A DNA stretch of 52,126 nucleotides from JACZUI01 sp965216725 (GCA_965216725.1 CBDCGI010000027.1:1-52126); one strand, 5' to 3'. Counted from the first letter of the stretch, positions 17,563-25,947 are shown. Numbers and translations: made by a program. Notes: generated by a model not told the origin, from the sequence alone.

Positions 17563-19639
17563 CGATCAGCAGCTCCAGGTTTCCTAACTCGTCGATCTCG
17601 ATTCTTCCGCCCGGACCCACCACCACGGTCGACTCACGTTCCTCCACGACGCAAGGACCTGACAAGGTCGCTCCTGGCTCCAGGCTGTAACGGTCGTACA
17701 CGTCTCCGTCGACAAGGCCGTCTGCCTCGGCGAACCACATCGGTCGGCGACCTTTGTGGGCGGATTCCGAGGAAGGATGGAGCCTGCCCAGTCGTGGTCG
17801 TGGTGGCTCGCCGCTGACCCTCACCCGCCAGGTGAGCACCTCAGCCTCGACATCCGGCGGACGAGAACCGAACAGCCTCAAATATTCCTCGAGAAAACGT
17901 TCATTGATCAATGCGTCATCGAGCAGGTCGGGATCATTTGCCAGCTCGACGGTGATGCTGTCGCCCTGGCCCTGATATCTGATATCAGCGGAGATGTGGA
18001 GGGTCGTCGTGCTGGCGTCGGCTCCCGCCGCGGCCAGCTCCGCTCTGCCCGATCCAACCATCTCGTCGAGCGCCGCACCGACGGCATCGAAATCCAGCTC
18101 GGGAACCGTAGAAGGAAGGCTCCTGGCGTATTCGAACGAGGGCGGGGCGGTCAGCATCCCGAAGGCTGATCCGACACCGGCGTGCGGGGGGAAGATGACC
18201 CGGTTGATGCCGAGCACCTTGGCGACGCCCCACGCGTGGACCGGCCCGGCCCCACCTGTCGCGACGAGCGTGAAGGATCTGAGGTCTCTGCCACGTTCGA
18301 TGGCATGCATTCGCGAAGCGTTGGCCATGCTCTCGTTGACTACGCGATGGATGGCGGCCGCCGTGTCGGTCATGTCGAGGCCGAGCTCGTTCCCGAGGGT
18401 CTTGATTGAACGCTCAGCGAGCTGCTTCTTGAGGCTCATCCGGCCTCCGAGGAAATAGTCCGGGTTGAGATACCCAAGAACGAGGTCGGCGTCGGTGACG
18501 GTTGGCTGGTCGCCTCCAAGGCCGTAGCACGCTGGTCCCGGGTCCGAAGCTGCGCTGTCGGGGCCGACTTTGGGCAAGCCGAATGGTCCCACTCGGGCAA
18601 TGCTCCCTCCGCCTGCCCCGATCTCGAGCAGGTCGACGACGGGAACTCTGATCGGCATCCCGCTTCCCTTGATGAACCTGTAGACCCGGGCCGCTTCGTG
18701 CTCTCGCGCGATCAGCGGCTCGGCGTCTTCGACCAACCCGGCTTTGGCCGTGGTGCCGCCCATGTCGAAGGCGAGGACGTTCGGCGAACTCTCCCCGGCC
18801 CCGAAGAACGATGCGGCGAGCACACCCGCCGCAGGCCCCGATTCGAGAAGACGGATGGGGAACCGTCGGGCCGCGTCGGTGGTTGCCAGGCCGCCGGTTG
18901 ACAGCATGATGTGCAGAGGCGCGGTGATGCCGTCGTCGCGGAGGTTCTCCTCGAGTCGCTGCAGGTACCGATCGAATACGGGAAGCACGTATGCATTGGC
19001 CACAGTGGTGGAAGTGCGGTGATACTCACCGACCTCGGGGGAAACCTCGCTCGAAATGGTCACCGCAACATCGGGCAGCTCTCGCTTGATCACTTCGGCA
19101 GCAAAGCGTTCGTGCTCGGGGTGCAGATAGGAGTGGAGGAAGCAGACCGCCACCGACTCCACCTCCGCTGACCTGATCTGAGCGATTAGCGACGTCATCT
19201 CGCTGTCCTCGAGCGGCTGCTCGACAGTGCCATCGGCGAGGACCCGCTCTCTGGCGCCGTATCTCCGCCGCCTCGGAACCAGGGGCTCCGGCATCCGAAT
19301 GAACAGGTCATACATGTCGTAACGCTGTTCCTTCCCGGAAGTCAATACGTCGCGGAAGCCCTGGGTCGTGAGAAGCGCGGTGCGAGCTCCCCGCCGTTCG
19401 ATCAGCGCATTTGAAACCAGGGTCGTCCCGTGAACGACCTCCACGACCGATTCGGGGGCCCAGCCGGCGAGCAACTCCTTGATGCCCACGGCGACTCCTT
19501 CCGAAGGATCCGGGTAGGTGGTGAGGACCTTGGCCGTTGCTACAAGGCTCGAGTCGCGCTGGAGGATCAGGTCGGTGAAAGTGCCACCGATATCGACAGC
19601 AATCCGTAGCGAATCGGCGGTCGTCATCGTGTTGGCCAC
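17555..19639 (-). CDS. hyuA: Hydantoinase A / oxoprolinase alpha subunit-like
   Basis: A 694-residue HyuA-type subunit with the actin-like ATP-binding motifs VDIGGTFTDLIL near the N-terminus, AFDMGGTTAKAGL in the middle and ATGGAGPVHAWG. Length is typical. It works with HyuB in ATP-driven cleavage of a cyclic amide. The start is either GTG 19639 or ATG 19627 (four residues shorter); neither has a strong ribosome site. It is divergent from the SDR gene; the intergenic region holds an AAGATA-TTTGCCGA motif also seen before the M20 gene. Confidence 0.9.
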   Translation of the reverse strand: MANTMTTADSLRIAVDIGGTFTDLILQRDSSLVATAKVLTTYPDPSEGVAVGIKELLAGWAPESVVEVVHGTTLVSNALIERRGARTALLTTQGFRDVLTSGKEQRYDMYDLFIRMPEPLVPRRRRYGARERVLADGTVEQPLEDSEMTSLIAQIRSAEVESVAVCFLHSYLHPEHERFAAEVIKRELPDVAVTISSEVSPEVGEYHRTSTTVANAYVLPVFDRYLQRLEENLRDDGITAPLHIMLSTGGLATTDAARRFPIRLLESGPAAGVLAASFFGAGESSPNVLAFDMGGTTAKAGLVEDAEPLIAREHEAARVYRFIKGSGMPIRVPVVDLLEIGAGGGSIARVGPFGLPKVGPDSAASDPGPACYGLGGDQPTVTDADLVLGYLNPDYFLGGRMSLKKQLAERSIKTLGNELGLDMTDTAAAIHRVVNESMANASRMHAIERGRDLRSFTLVATGGAGPVHAWGVAKVLGINRVIFPPHAGVGSAFGMLTAPPSFEYARSLPSTVPELDFDAVGAALDEMVGSGRAELAAAGADASTTTLHISADIRYQGQGDSITVELANDPDLLDDALINERFLEEYLRLFGSRPPDVEAEVLTWRVRVSGEPPRPRLGRLHPSSESAHKGRRPMWFAEADGLVDGDVYDRYSLEPGATLSGPCVVEERESTVVVGPGGRIEIDELGNLELLIDA

Positions 19640-19705
19640 GCTAGCATCTCAACATCAAGATACTTTGCCGAGACAGCTTTCTGACAACGTACGGTCGGTG
19701 AAGGC

Positions 19706-20458
19706 ATGTGGGAAATCGACCTTTCCGGATCGACGGCTCTGGTCACAGGCGCCAGCAGGGGAATTGGCCGAGCCATAGCCGTTGGTCTCGCCGACGCCGG
19801 TGCCGACATCGTGGCCGTGGCTCGGTCCGAAGGACAGCTGCAAGACCTGGCGGATTCAATCGGTGTCAAAGGCGGTTCGTGCCTAGCGCTGCCCGGCGAC
19901 CTCTCGACACCAGAAGGGATCTCGAGAGTGACGGGTGCGGCTCTCGACTTGGGCGCCAATCCCGACGTCCTGGTGAACGCTGCGGGCATCATCATCCGTC
20001 GCGACCCTCCCCATGTTGCAGCTGAAGACTTCGACATGATGATGGCTGTCAACGTCCGGGCTCCCTTTCTTCTCAGCCAGGAATTCGGGTGGGCCATGCG
20101 TGATGCAGGTAGAGGCTCGATCGTCAATATCGCGTCGGTGGCAGGCGAGGAGGTGACGATGGCGCCCCTTCATTACCAGGCGAGCAAGGCGGCGCTCATC
20201 CAGATGACTCGCGGCTTTGCATCCAGGTTGGGACCGGAGGTCAGGGTCAACGCCATCGGGCCCGGATACATCGAGACTTCGCTCAACCAGGAGTGGCTGA
20301 GTCAGGACGAGAACCGGAGTTATGTGGAGGAGCGGACCGCTGCCGGCCGAGTGGGTACCACCGAGGACGTTGTTGGCATCGCGGTGTTTCTGGCTTCTGA
20401 GGCCTCGTCGTACGTGACAGGCCAGCACTTCCGCGTCGACGGGGGCTGGGGCCTCTAG
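19706..20458 (+). CDS. Short-chain dehydrogenase/reductase (classical SDR)
   Basis: A 250-residue classical SDR. The cofactor motif TGASRGIG is at residues 14-21 and NAAG is present. The catalytic Ser144, Tyr157 and Lys161 (YQASK) are intact. The C-terminus ends in GQHFRVDGGWGL, typical for the FabG/gluconate dehydrogenase type. An Arg follows the Gly-motif Ser, and VAVARSEGQ after the second strand suggests NADP(H) preference; that is inference. It leads a run of four co-directional genes (SDR, EamA, aminotransferase, aldolase), and the EamA start is 2 bp after its stop. Confidence 0.9.
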   Translation: MWEIDLSGSTALVTGASRGIGRAIAVGLADAGADIVAVARSEGQLQDLADSIGVKGGSCLALPGDLSTPEGISRVTGAALDLGANPDVLVNAAGIIIRRDPPHVAAEDFDMMMAVNVRAPFLLSQEFGWAMRDAGRGSIVNIASVAGEEVTMAPLHYQASKAALIQMTRGFASRLGPEVRVNAIGPGYIETSLNQEWLSQDENRSYVEERTAAGRVGTTEDVVGIAVFLASEASSYVTGQHFRVDGGWGL

Positions 20459-20460
20459 CG

Positions 20461-21378
20461 GTGGGGATAGTCCTCGGTCTCACAGCCGGCGTCTGCTTCT
20501 CGATCGCCTCGATATTCGCCCGGTTCGGGATGCGCTTGCGGGAGCGTGACGACGGTCTGTTCATGAGCGTCCTGGTGAACCTCCTCATCCTTGGTGCCTT
20601 GACGTTGCTGGTGGACATGCCTGCCTGGGACGGCACCGGTGTTGCTGCCCTAGCTGTGGGTGGAGTCTTGGGAACCTTTGGCGGCAGGTGGGCCAATCTC
20701 CGGGCGATTCGGCTGATCGGGCCCAGTCGAGCCAACGCATTGCTCACCGGTGGACCACTCGTGGCGGCTATTGGGGGGTGGTTCGTGCTCGACGAGTCGA
20801 TATCTCTGCTCAGTGGCGTTGGTGGCGCCATGGTGTTGTTTGGGATTTTTCGAATTGTCCGCTCCCGCACCACAGCGCAAACGATTCAGTCCCTGGCCTC
20901 GTCCCCACCTGCTTCCACGCCACCCAACCTCGAGAAGAAGGCTTCGGGTGGTTTTGCCATCGCACTGCTGGCTCCGGTGCTCTTCGGTTTGGCGTTCGTG
21001 GTGCGGAAGTGGGGTCTGGATTTCTACCCCACTGCGGTGGGGGGAGCCTTCATCGGCGCCGTCGCCGGGATGAGCGTCCAGCTGCTGATGGACATTTCCA
21101 CGGGTCAGCTTGGACGCCGCGTTTCGGAGAACCTGGTGAACGTCCCGTGGCTGTTCGTTGGTGCCGGATTGTTCACCAGCGCCGCCCTTCTCTCTCAGTT
21201 TTTCGCTTTCCAGTATCTGCCGGCATGGGTTGTGAGCCTTCTCCAGGGCACCCAGGTCTTGTGGACCCTCCTGATTGCGAGCATCGTGTTGCGTCGCGAG
21301 GAGCGCATCGATGCCAGCTTGATCCTGTCGATCATCATCGTGTTCGTCGGAGTGGCGGCGATCACCGTCCAATACTGA
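20461..21378 (+). CDS. EamA/DMT-family transporter
   Basis: A 305-residue membrane protein with about ten hydrophobic segments in two repeated halves, as in drug/metabolite transporters. The hydrophilic linker EKKASGG lies between the halves. It starts at GTG 20461, two bases after the SDR stop, so translation is coupled. It probably exports or imports a metabolite linked to the amino-acid/keto-acid steps encoded around it. Substrate not inferable. Confidence 0.85.
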   Translation: MGIVLGLTAGVCFSIASIFARFGMRLRERDDGLFMSVLVNLLILGALTLLVDMPAWDGTGVAALAVGGVLGTFGGRWANLRAIRLIGPSRANALLTGGPLVAAIGGWFVLDESISLLSGVGGAMVLFGIFRIVRSRTTAQTIQSLASSPPASTPPNLEKKASGGFAIALLAPVLFGLAFVVRKWGLDFYPTAVGGAFIGAVAGMSVQLLMDISTGQLGRRVSENLVNVPWLFVGAGLFTSAALLSQFFAFQYLPAWVVSLLQGTQVLWTLLIASIVLRREERIDASLILSIIIVFVGVAAITVQY

Positions 21379-21389
21379 AGGATGGCTGT

Positions 21390-22544
21390 ATGAAACCTGT
21401 CTCAGAATCGATCGCCTCGCTGCAGCGGTCGGGTGTGCGCGCTGTGATGGACATAGCCTTTCGCACACCCGGTGTCCTCCGCCTCGAAGTTGGCGATCCC
21501 AACTTCCCGACGCCGGAGCACATCGTGGAGGCAGCCGCCAAGGCCGCCCGCGACGGATACACGCACTACACGCCGAGTCAAGGCCTGCCCGAGGTCCGGG
21601 CAGCCATGGCCGACAAGATCACCGGCTTCAATCGAATCGAGGTCGGCGCTGATGAGGTCGTAGTGACGGCAGGTGGGGGCCATGCACTGTTCTCCGTCTA
21701 CCGTGCTCTGGCCAACCCCGGCGACGTGGTATTGGCGCCCGATCCGGGTTGGCCGAACTACGGAACCATCGCAGCCCTGACCGGTTTGAAGATCGAGCGC
21801 TACCCGCTTCTCCCAGACAAGCGATTCGATCCTGATTTCGATGCCCTATCTTCGATGCTGGCGTCCAATCCCAATGTGAAGATGCTGGTTGCCAACACCC
21901 CGGGCAATCCCACGGGTGCAGTGTGGGGTGAAAGCGTGCTCACCGCACTGCTCGAGCTTTGTGAAGAGCACGATGTTTATCTGGTGTCCGACGAGTGCTA
22001 CGAGGCAATCACCTTTGACGAGGCTCACGTCAGCCCTGCCACTCTTGACCAAACCGGGCGAGTTGTGAGTGTCTTCAGCGTTTCCAAGACTTATGCAATG
22101 ACTGGCTGGCGTGTGGGTTATGTCACCGGCCCTCCGGAGGTGGTGGCGATGGTGGGACGCGTGGTCGAGAATTCTGTTTCGTGCGCGGCGGCGGTATCCC
22201 AAAAGGCGGCAGAAGCTGCCCTGCGGGGCGACCAGAGCTGTGTAGATGACATGGTTGCCGCGTACCGGCTCAGGAGTGGTCTGGCAATGAGCCGTCTGGC
22301 GGAGGAAGGCATGGCTGCGATCGAGCCCTCGGGTGCCTTCTACATGATGGTCGAAGTGCCGGCAGACGACACAGTCGCCTTCGCCTCGAGTCTTGTCGAG
22401 ACGGAGAAGGTGACCGTGGCCCCGGGCGAAGCTTTCGGGCCCGGAGGACGTGGGATGGTCCGCATCTCGCTGGCCAGCGACGAGGACACCATCGAGGAAG
22501 GGATCAGACGTCTCGCCCGACACTCGAAAGGGTCGCGTTCGTGA
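21390..22544 (+). CDS. Pyridoxal-phosphate aminotransferase, class I/II
   Basis: A 384-residue fold-type I aminotransferase. The PLP Lys is in SVSKTYAMTGWR (Lys233), with the conserved NTPGNPTGAV, SDECYEAITFD and the C-terminal Arg region GMVRISLA. It starts at ATG 21390 with AAGGATGG upstream; the same frame is open further upstream but that part lies inside the EamA gene. A decayed second copy of its middle part lies at 27527-27711. Confidence 0.9.
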   Translation: MKPVSESIASLQRSGVRAVMDIAFRTPGVLRLEVGDPNFPTPEHIVEAAAKAARDGYTHYTPSQGLPEVRAAMADKITGFNRIEVGADEVVVTAGGGHALFSVYRALANPGDVVLAPDPGWPNYGTIAALTGLKIERYPLLPDKRFDPDFDALSSMLASNPNVKMLVANTPGNPTGAVWGESVLTALLELCEEHDVYLVSDECYEAITFDEAHVSPATLDQTGRVVSVFSVSKTYAMTGWRVGYVTGPPEVVAMVGRVVENSVSCAAAVSQKAAEAALRGDQSCVDDMVAAYRLRSGLAMSRLAEEGMAAIEPSGAFYMMVEVPADDTVAFASSLVETEKVTVAPGEAFGPGGRGMVRISLASDEDTIEEGIRRLARHSKGSRS

Positions 22545-22595
22545 TCCAGACCCCGGAGCCGGATTTGTTCCGGTATCAATGAGAGAGGAGCGTCG

Positions 22596-23348
22596 ATGGG
22601 CAACCTCGTGAAGGACCGGCTGCGCGATGGCGAGGTGGTCGTCGGGTGCTTCTCACGTTCCACCGACGCGACCTTTGTGGAATTTCTCGCAGCTGGCGGT
22701 TGGGACTTCTTGGTTCTCGACGGCGAACACGGCTTGGTCAGCCCGGATCGGGTCGCCGACCTGGCGCGAGCGTGTGAGGTTCGGGGATCGGTGCCAATCG
22801 TGAGGATCCCTGCTCAGGACCCGGGGACCATCCTCCGCTGCCTCGATGCCGGGGCGGGGGGGATCCAGGTACCTATGGTCGAAACCGCCGAAGCGGCCCG
22901 CGGTGCAGTCCAGTCTGCGTTGTATCCGCCTCTCGGTCGACGGGGACTCGCCGGCAACCGGGCATCCGGCTGGAAGGTCACGCCCGAGTGGAGTTCCGAT
23001 GCGAACGAGAGTTTGGTGATCGTCGTCCAAATCGAGACCAGGCGGGCGGTCGAAAACATTTATGAGCTGTGCGCCGTCGACCATGTAGATGTTCTCTTCG
23101 TCGGTCCCACCGACCTTTCCCAGAGTTTCGGTGTTCCCGGTCAGATCGACCATCCGAGTGTCGCCGAGGCGATAGAGGTGGTTGCCGGTGCCGTTTCTCG
23201 ATCCAACAAGGCCTTCGGGATGTTCGCCGCTTCGGCCGAAGCAGCGGTCAAGGCCCTCGAACTGGGTGCCACTTACGTCGCCGCCAGCGTCGAGTCCTTA
23301 CTCGGGGGCCGGATGGCTTCATATATCGAGCGAGTTCGTTCGCCGTGA
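22596..23348 (+). CDS. HpcH/HpaI-family aldolase
   Basis: A 250-residue class II (metal) aldolase of the HpcH/HpaI/KDR-aldolase group, usual length. The base motif DGEHG (His45), the VPIVRIP Arg, the metal Glu in VVQIETRRA and the Asp of LFVGPTDLSQS are visible. It would cleave a 2-keto-3-deoxy or 4-hydroxy-2-keto acid into pyruvate and an aldehyde. It follows the aminotransferase by 51 bp. The last ~90 bp recur, about 90% identical, in the remnant at 27712-27802. Confidence 0.9.
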   Translation: MGNLVKDRLRDGEVVVGCFSRSTDATFVEFLAAGGWDFLVLDGEHGLVSPDRVADLARACEVRGSVPIVRIPAQDPGTILRCLDAGAGGIQVPMVETAEAARGAVQSALYPPLGRRGLAGNRASGWKVTPEWSSDANESLVIVVQIETRRAVENIYELCAVDHVDVLFVGPTDLSQSFGVPGQIDHPSVAEAIEVVAGAVSRSNKAFGMFAASAEAAVKALELGATYVAASVESLLGGRMASYIERVRSP

Positions 23349-23421
23349 GGTGACAGCCGAGACGGGGCCTGCTCTTGCTGCTCTTTAGTGTCCGAACTAC
23401 GACAGTTCCGAACTTATTGGG

Positions 23422-23451
23422 TTGACACGTAGGTAGGACCCTACCTATGAT
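23422..23451 (+). promoter_or_regulatory. Strong promoter with perfect operator palindrome
   Basis: TTGACA (23422-23427) and TATGAT (23446-23451) with an 18-bp spacer. The spacer is filled by a perfect inverted repeat TAGGTAGG-AC-CCTACCTA (23430-23447) that overlaps the -10 box, a classical repressor site. Two direct repeats TCCGAAC (23391-23397, 23407-23413) lie just upstream. Downstream are a small protein gene and an ArsR-type gene, so autoregulation is likely. Confidence 0.8.
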
Positions 23452-23490
23452 GCGTAGCGAAGCGTCTACGCATTGAAGGGAAAGACAGTC

Positions 23491-23685
23491 ATGCACCCCG
23501 CACTGTTTAGTTACGCAGCCGAGAAATCACTGCAAGAACTCAAGCACAAGTCCACAAAAGAGCATCTGCTGCATCGGGTGTCGGCTGCATCCCGGTCTTC
23601 GACCGAGAAGCGGATTCGACTGGGACCGATGTGGCCCCGACCCGGTCGCACCGCTTCGGGCAACACACCACAGATCCAGACTTAG
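23491..23685 (+). CDS. Small protein, MHPALFSYAAEKS type
   Basis: A 64-residue basic protein. It starts at ATG 23491 with AAGGGA nine bases upstream, about 40 bp after a strong promoter. The N-terminus (MHPALFSYAAEKSLQELKHK) is helical and resembles the short MHP-type proteins often found in actinobacteria; the C-terminal part is Arg/Pro-rich and looks disordered. Function unknown. Position in front of the ArsR gene suggests cotranscription. Confidence 0.6.
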   Translation: MHPALFSYAAEKSLQELKHKSTKEHLLHRVSAASRSSTEKRIRLGPMWPRPGRTASGNTPQIQT

Positions 23686-23744
23686 GCTGGCACACACGTA
23701 GGTCATCGATTACGCTGAGTCAAACAACGATTGGGAGAAGAACG

Positions 23745-24854
23745 ATGACTCCGACCAGTGACCGTGGCTGGACGATCGGCCGTTCCATCAGCCTCGAACT
23801 GGACTTCGCCCTTTTCATGTGCCGGGGGGCGCTCCACAAGCTGCCCAAGGCAACTGCCGACCTCCGAGCTCGCCTCCCCGAACGATGGCTGGAGGAGTTG
23901 CCCGAGCTGTTGGGACGAGACACCGGGTGGTTCTATCCGAACGAGTACTTGGCCAGATGGTCTGGAGTGCTGATCAGCGACGATTACGACACCGCCACCC
24001 TGGCGATGAGAGATACGACAGTCGAAGAGGCCGTGGCGCAGGTGGCCGCGACGTCAGGAGTGGAGCCCAATAACTCTTTGGAGCCGGTCAAGCAGCTGAT
24101 CGACATCGAGCAGCGCTCCGATGCCAGACTCCACGCCGCCAGCGGGCTTAAGGACTCGCCAGGACCCGGGCTGGCGCGCCAGAACACCAAAGTGGTGCAG
24201 ACCGCACTCCGTGTCCTCAAAGGGGGGGAGCTTCACGGACGGTTCTGGCATTGGATGGATCGCTTCTACTACGAGGCCTACCGCCGGTGGAGGGAGGAAC
24301 GCGAGCCCGACATGAGAGCGAGCGAGGTCGAGGCGGAGGAGCACCTCGGTGGTGTCAGCGGGGTCGGCGTCCCGCCATTGGAGTGGCTACCGGCGAGCAG
24401 TCCGGTGCTGATGTTCCCCGGATTGGGCTCGTACATCGAGGCCGGCAACACCGATGTCGTGTTCTGGGTGGAGCCCTTCGGCCTGTCCCAGGGCTGGACT
24501 CTGACCCCATCGCAGCTCTTGATCACGTTCGGCGAGGCCGGACCCAACTACGAGCAGTTCGACGAGTACTCGGACAGGATTGCCCAGGCCCTGAAGGCCT
24601 TGGCCGACCCGACCCGTCTCAAGATCATGCGCATGATCCGGAACTTTGAGCTCGACAACACCCAGCTCGCCACCTACCTGGATGTCTCCCGACCCACCGT
24701 CAGCGTTCACGCCCGAACCCTACGAGATGCCGGGCTGATCTCTACGACACAAGAGGGAAGGCAGGCCCGTCACACCCTCAACCCAGAGGCCGTCCAGGAC
24801 CTGTTCGATCAGCTCAGCGTCCTATTGGACCTCCCTTCCGAAGCGGCGCACTGA
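23745..24854 (+). CDS. ArsR-type winged-helix regulator with long N-terminal sensor region
   Basis: A 369-residue protein. The C-terminal ~90 residues are a clear ArsR-like wHTH (LKALADPTRLKIMRMI, then LATYLDVSRPTVSVHARTLR). The N-terminal ~270 residues lack motifs I can name but resemble the large N-terminal domains of some actinobacterial ArsR/DUF5937-type regulators. No metal-binding Cys cluster is seen. Start ATG 23745 with GGGAGAAG upstream. It is the probable user of the TAGGTAGG palindrome upstream. An inverted repeat GCCTACG/CGTAGGC (24875-24906) follows the stop, without a T-run. Confidence 0.8.
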   Translation: MTPTSDRGWTIGRSISLELDFALFMCRGALHKLPKATADLRARLPERWLEELPELLGRDTGWFYPNEYLARWSGVLISDDYDTATLAMRDTTVEEAVAQVAATSGVEPNNSLEPVKQLIDIEQRSDARLHAASGLKDSPGPGLARQNTKVVQTALRVLKGGELHGRFWHWMDRFYYEAYRRWREEREPDMRASEVEAEEHLGGVSGVGVPPLEWLPASSPVLMFPGLGSYIEAGNTDVVFWVEPFGLSQGWTLTPSQLLITFGEAGPNYEQFDEYSDRIAQALKALADPTRLKIMRMIRNFELDNTQLATYLDVSRPTVSVHARTLRDAGLISTTQEGRQARHTLNPEAVQDLFDQLSVLLDLPSEAAH

Positions 24855-24935
24855 GCAGATGGTGCCGAGCCGGCGCCTACGTCTTTGTCTGTGGAAAACC
24901 GTAGGCAAGTCAGGCGTGTTGACTTTCGCGCTACG

Positions 24936-24989
24936 TGGGAGCGGGCGATCAACCACGAGCCGCCCGGTACAACCGAGCCATCGCCGTAG
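24936..24989 (+). pseudogene. 3' remnant of a DUF4160 gene
   Basis: The last 18 codons, ending in PPGTTEPSP-stop, match the end of the DUF4160 gene at 42667-42924 almost base for base. Everything upstream is missing, so only the tail of a DUF4160 partner remains before the DUF2442 gene. Confidence 0.75.
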
Positions 24990-25006
24990 GAGTCACGCCG
25001 GCTGAT

Positions 25007-25261
25007 GTGACAAACGTCAAGGTTCTACATGGTCGGGTTGTGCAACTCCACTTCTTGGACGGCAAATCGCGCGTCGTGGAGCTGGCGCCCCTTCTCTGGG
25101 TTCCAGAGTTCGAGGACATTGCGGGGGACCACGGCTTGTTTGCTCAAGTGAAAGCAGACCCCGAAACTGGCACTATTGGATGGCCGAACGGATCGGATCT
25201 AGAACCGGACGTTCTGTATGGGGACTTTGAGCCGGCCAATCCATCGCCAGCTCAGTCCTGA
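25007..25261 (+). CDS. DUF2442 protein, diverged copy with altered start
   Basis: About 84 residues of the DUF2442 family, similar to the intact copy at 43634-43897. It has VVELAPLLWVPEFEDIAGDHGLFAQVKADPE in the family pattern and keeps the GDFEPANP tail. The position of the normal ATG reads CCG (24998-25000); GTG 25007 is the nearest replacement start, with AGGAG 14 bases upstream. DUF2442 proteins usually pair with DUF4160 proteins in toxin-antitoxin-like modules; here the partner is reduced to a tail, so this is an orphan and may be decaying. Confidence 0.6.
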   Translation: MTNVKVLHGRVVQLHFLDGKSRVVELAPLLWVPEFEDIAGDHGLFAQVKADPETGTIGWPNGSDLEPDVLYGDFEPANPSPAQS

Positions 25262-25299
25262 CCCACTGCACCTAGTTCTCAAATGAGTGAAATCGTCTC

Positions 25300-25358
25300 T
25301 TGACCACGGCTTTTGTACAGAAGGGCAAACGCGCACCCCGGAAAGGTGCGGTAGCGGG
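25300..25358 (+). repeat. Dispersed cassette-border repeat, copy 1
   Basis: TTGACCACGGCTTTT, then CAAACGCGCACC-CCGGAAA-GGTGCGGTAG. It contains a perfect 6-bp hairpin CGCACC/GGTGCG with a 7-base loop. It sits between the DUF2442 gene and the MazEF-type module. Same family as 25948, 28681, 29453, 42555, 43233, 43935 and 45075. Confidence 0.8.
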
Positions 25359-25364
25359 GGGCCC

Positions 25365-25392
25365 TTGAAAGATGACTGTAATACGCTATATG
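25365..25392 (+). promoter_or_regulatory. Promoter of the MazEF-type module
   Basis: TTGAAA (25365-25370) and TATATG (25387-25392) with a 16-bp spacer. Transcription would begin only one or two bases before the ATG at 25401, so the message could be leaderless. Confidence 0.5.
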
Positions 25393-25400
25393 CTTACCGT

Positions 25401-25652
25401 ATGACAATGTTCAGTTTCCGCGTAGAAACCGAGGAGGCGCAGGAAGCCACTCAATGGGCTCAGCGTCTCGGCATCGACCGGTCCGAACTCCTCCGAGATG
25501 CTCTACATCGATATCTCGTGAGACTCAGGGCAGAAGATGACATCGAAGCGTGGTTGGAGCGACCCCTAACGGACGATGAGGAGAGCCTCGCTGAGATCTC
25601 GGACTGGGGTCCCGCCGAAGACTGGACGGACTGGCTCAATGAAACGGGGTGA
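25401..25652 (+). CDS. Ribbon-helix-helix-type antitoxin of a MazF-like toxin
   Basis: An 83-residue acidic protein. The N-terminal MFSFRVETEEAQEATQWAQRLGIDRSELL has the strand-helix-helix pattern of RHH/CopG antitoxins. The acidic C-terminal tail (TDDEESLAEISDWGPAEDW) would wrap the toxin. The start is ATG 25401 (or 25407), right after the promoter and without a ribosome site. It overlaps the toxin gene by 14 bp. Confidence 0.8.
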   Translation: MTMFSFRVETEEAQEATQWAQRLGIDRSELLRDALHRYLVRLRAEDDIEAWLERPLTDDEESLAEISDWGPAEDWTDWLNETG

Positions 25653-25947
25653 AATCTGGTTCGCAAAGACACCAGGTGGCGACAGGCCCGTTCTTGTCCT
25701 CACACGTGATCCGGTCGCCGATCGGATAGGGTCGGTTGTCGTGGCTTCCTTGACCAGGAGCCAGCGAGGGCTCGTTTCGGAACTCGAGCTGACTCCGCAT
25801 GCCGACGGCGTGCCGACCGAGTGCGTGGTCAACTTCGACAACATTCATACGATTCCCCGAGAATCGTTTCGAAGACCAATCACCCAACTATCGCCGGCGA
25901 GACTCGCAGATTGTTGCCGCGTACTCCGGGATTCCACGGGCTGCTGA
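25639..25947 (+). CDS. MazF/PemK-family endoribonuclease toxin
   Basis: A 102-residue protein of the MazF family with the N-terminal KRGEIWFAKTPGGDRPVLVL pattern (usual start of the fold), a central VVASLTRSQRG and the FDNIHTIPRESF segment. Family members cleave mRNA at short sequences. The start at 25639 lies inside the antitoxin gene, as usual for coupled toxin-antitoxin pairs. A truncated border repeat begins directly after its stop. Confidence 0.9.
   Translation: MKRGEIWFAKTPGGDRPVLVLTRDPVADRIGSVVVASLTRSQRGLVSELELTPHADGVPTECVVNFDNIHTIPRESFRRPITQLSPARLADCCRVLRDSTGC

Noticed and set aside
20688..21389. Upstream extension of the aminotransferase frame to a 618-residue protein
   Set aside because: The extra part lies in another frame of the EamA transporter gene; the aminotransferase begins at 21390 with a ribosome site.
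23430..23447. IdeR/DtxR iron box
   Set aside because: TAGGTAGGACCCTACCTA resembles it only loosely; the adjacent ArsR-type gene is a better candidate partner.
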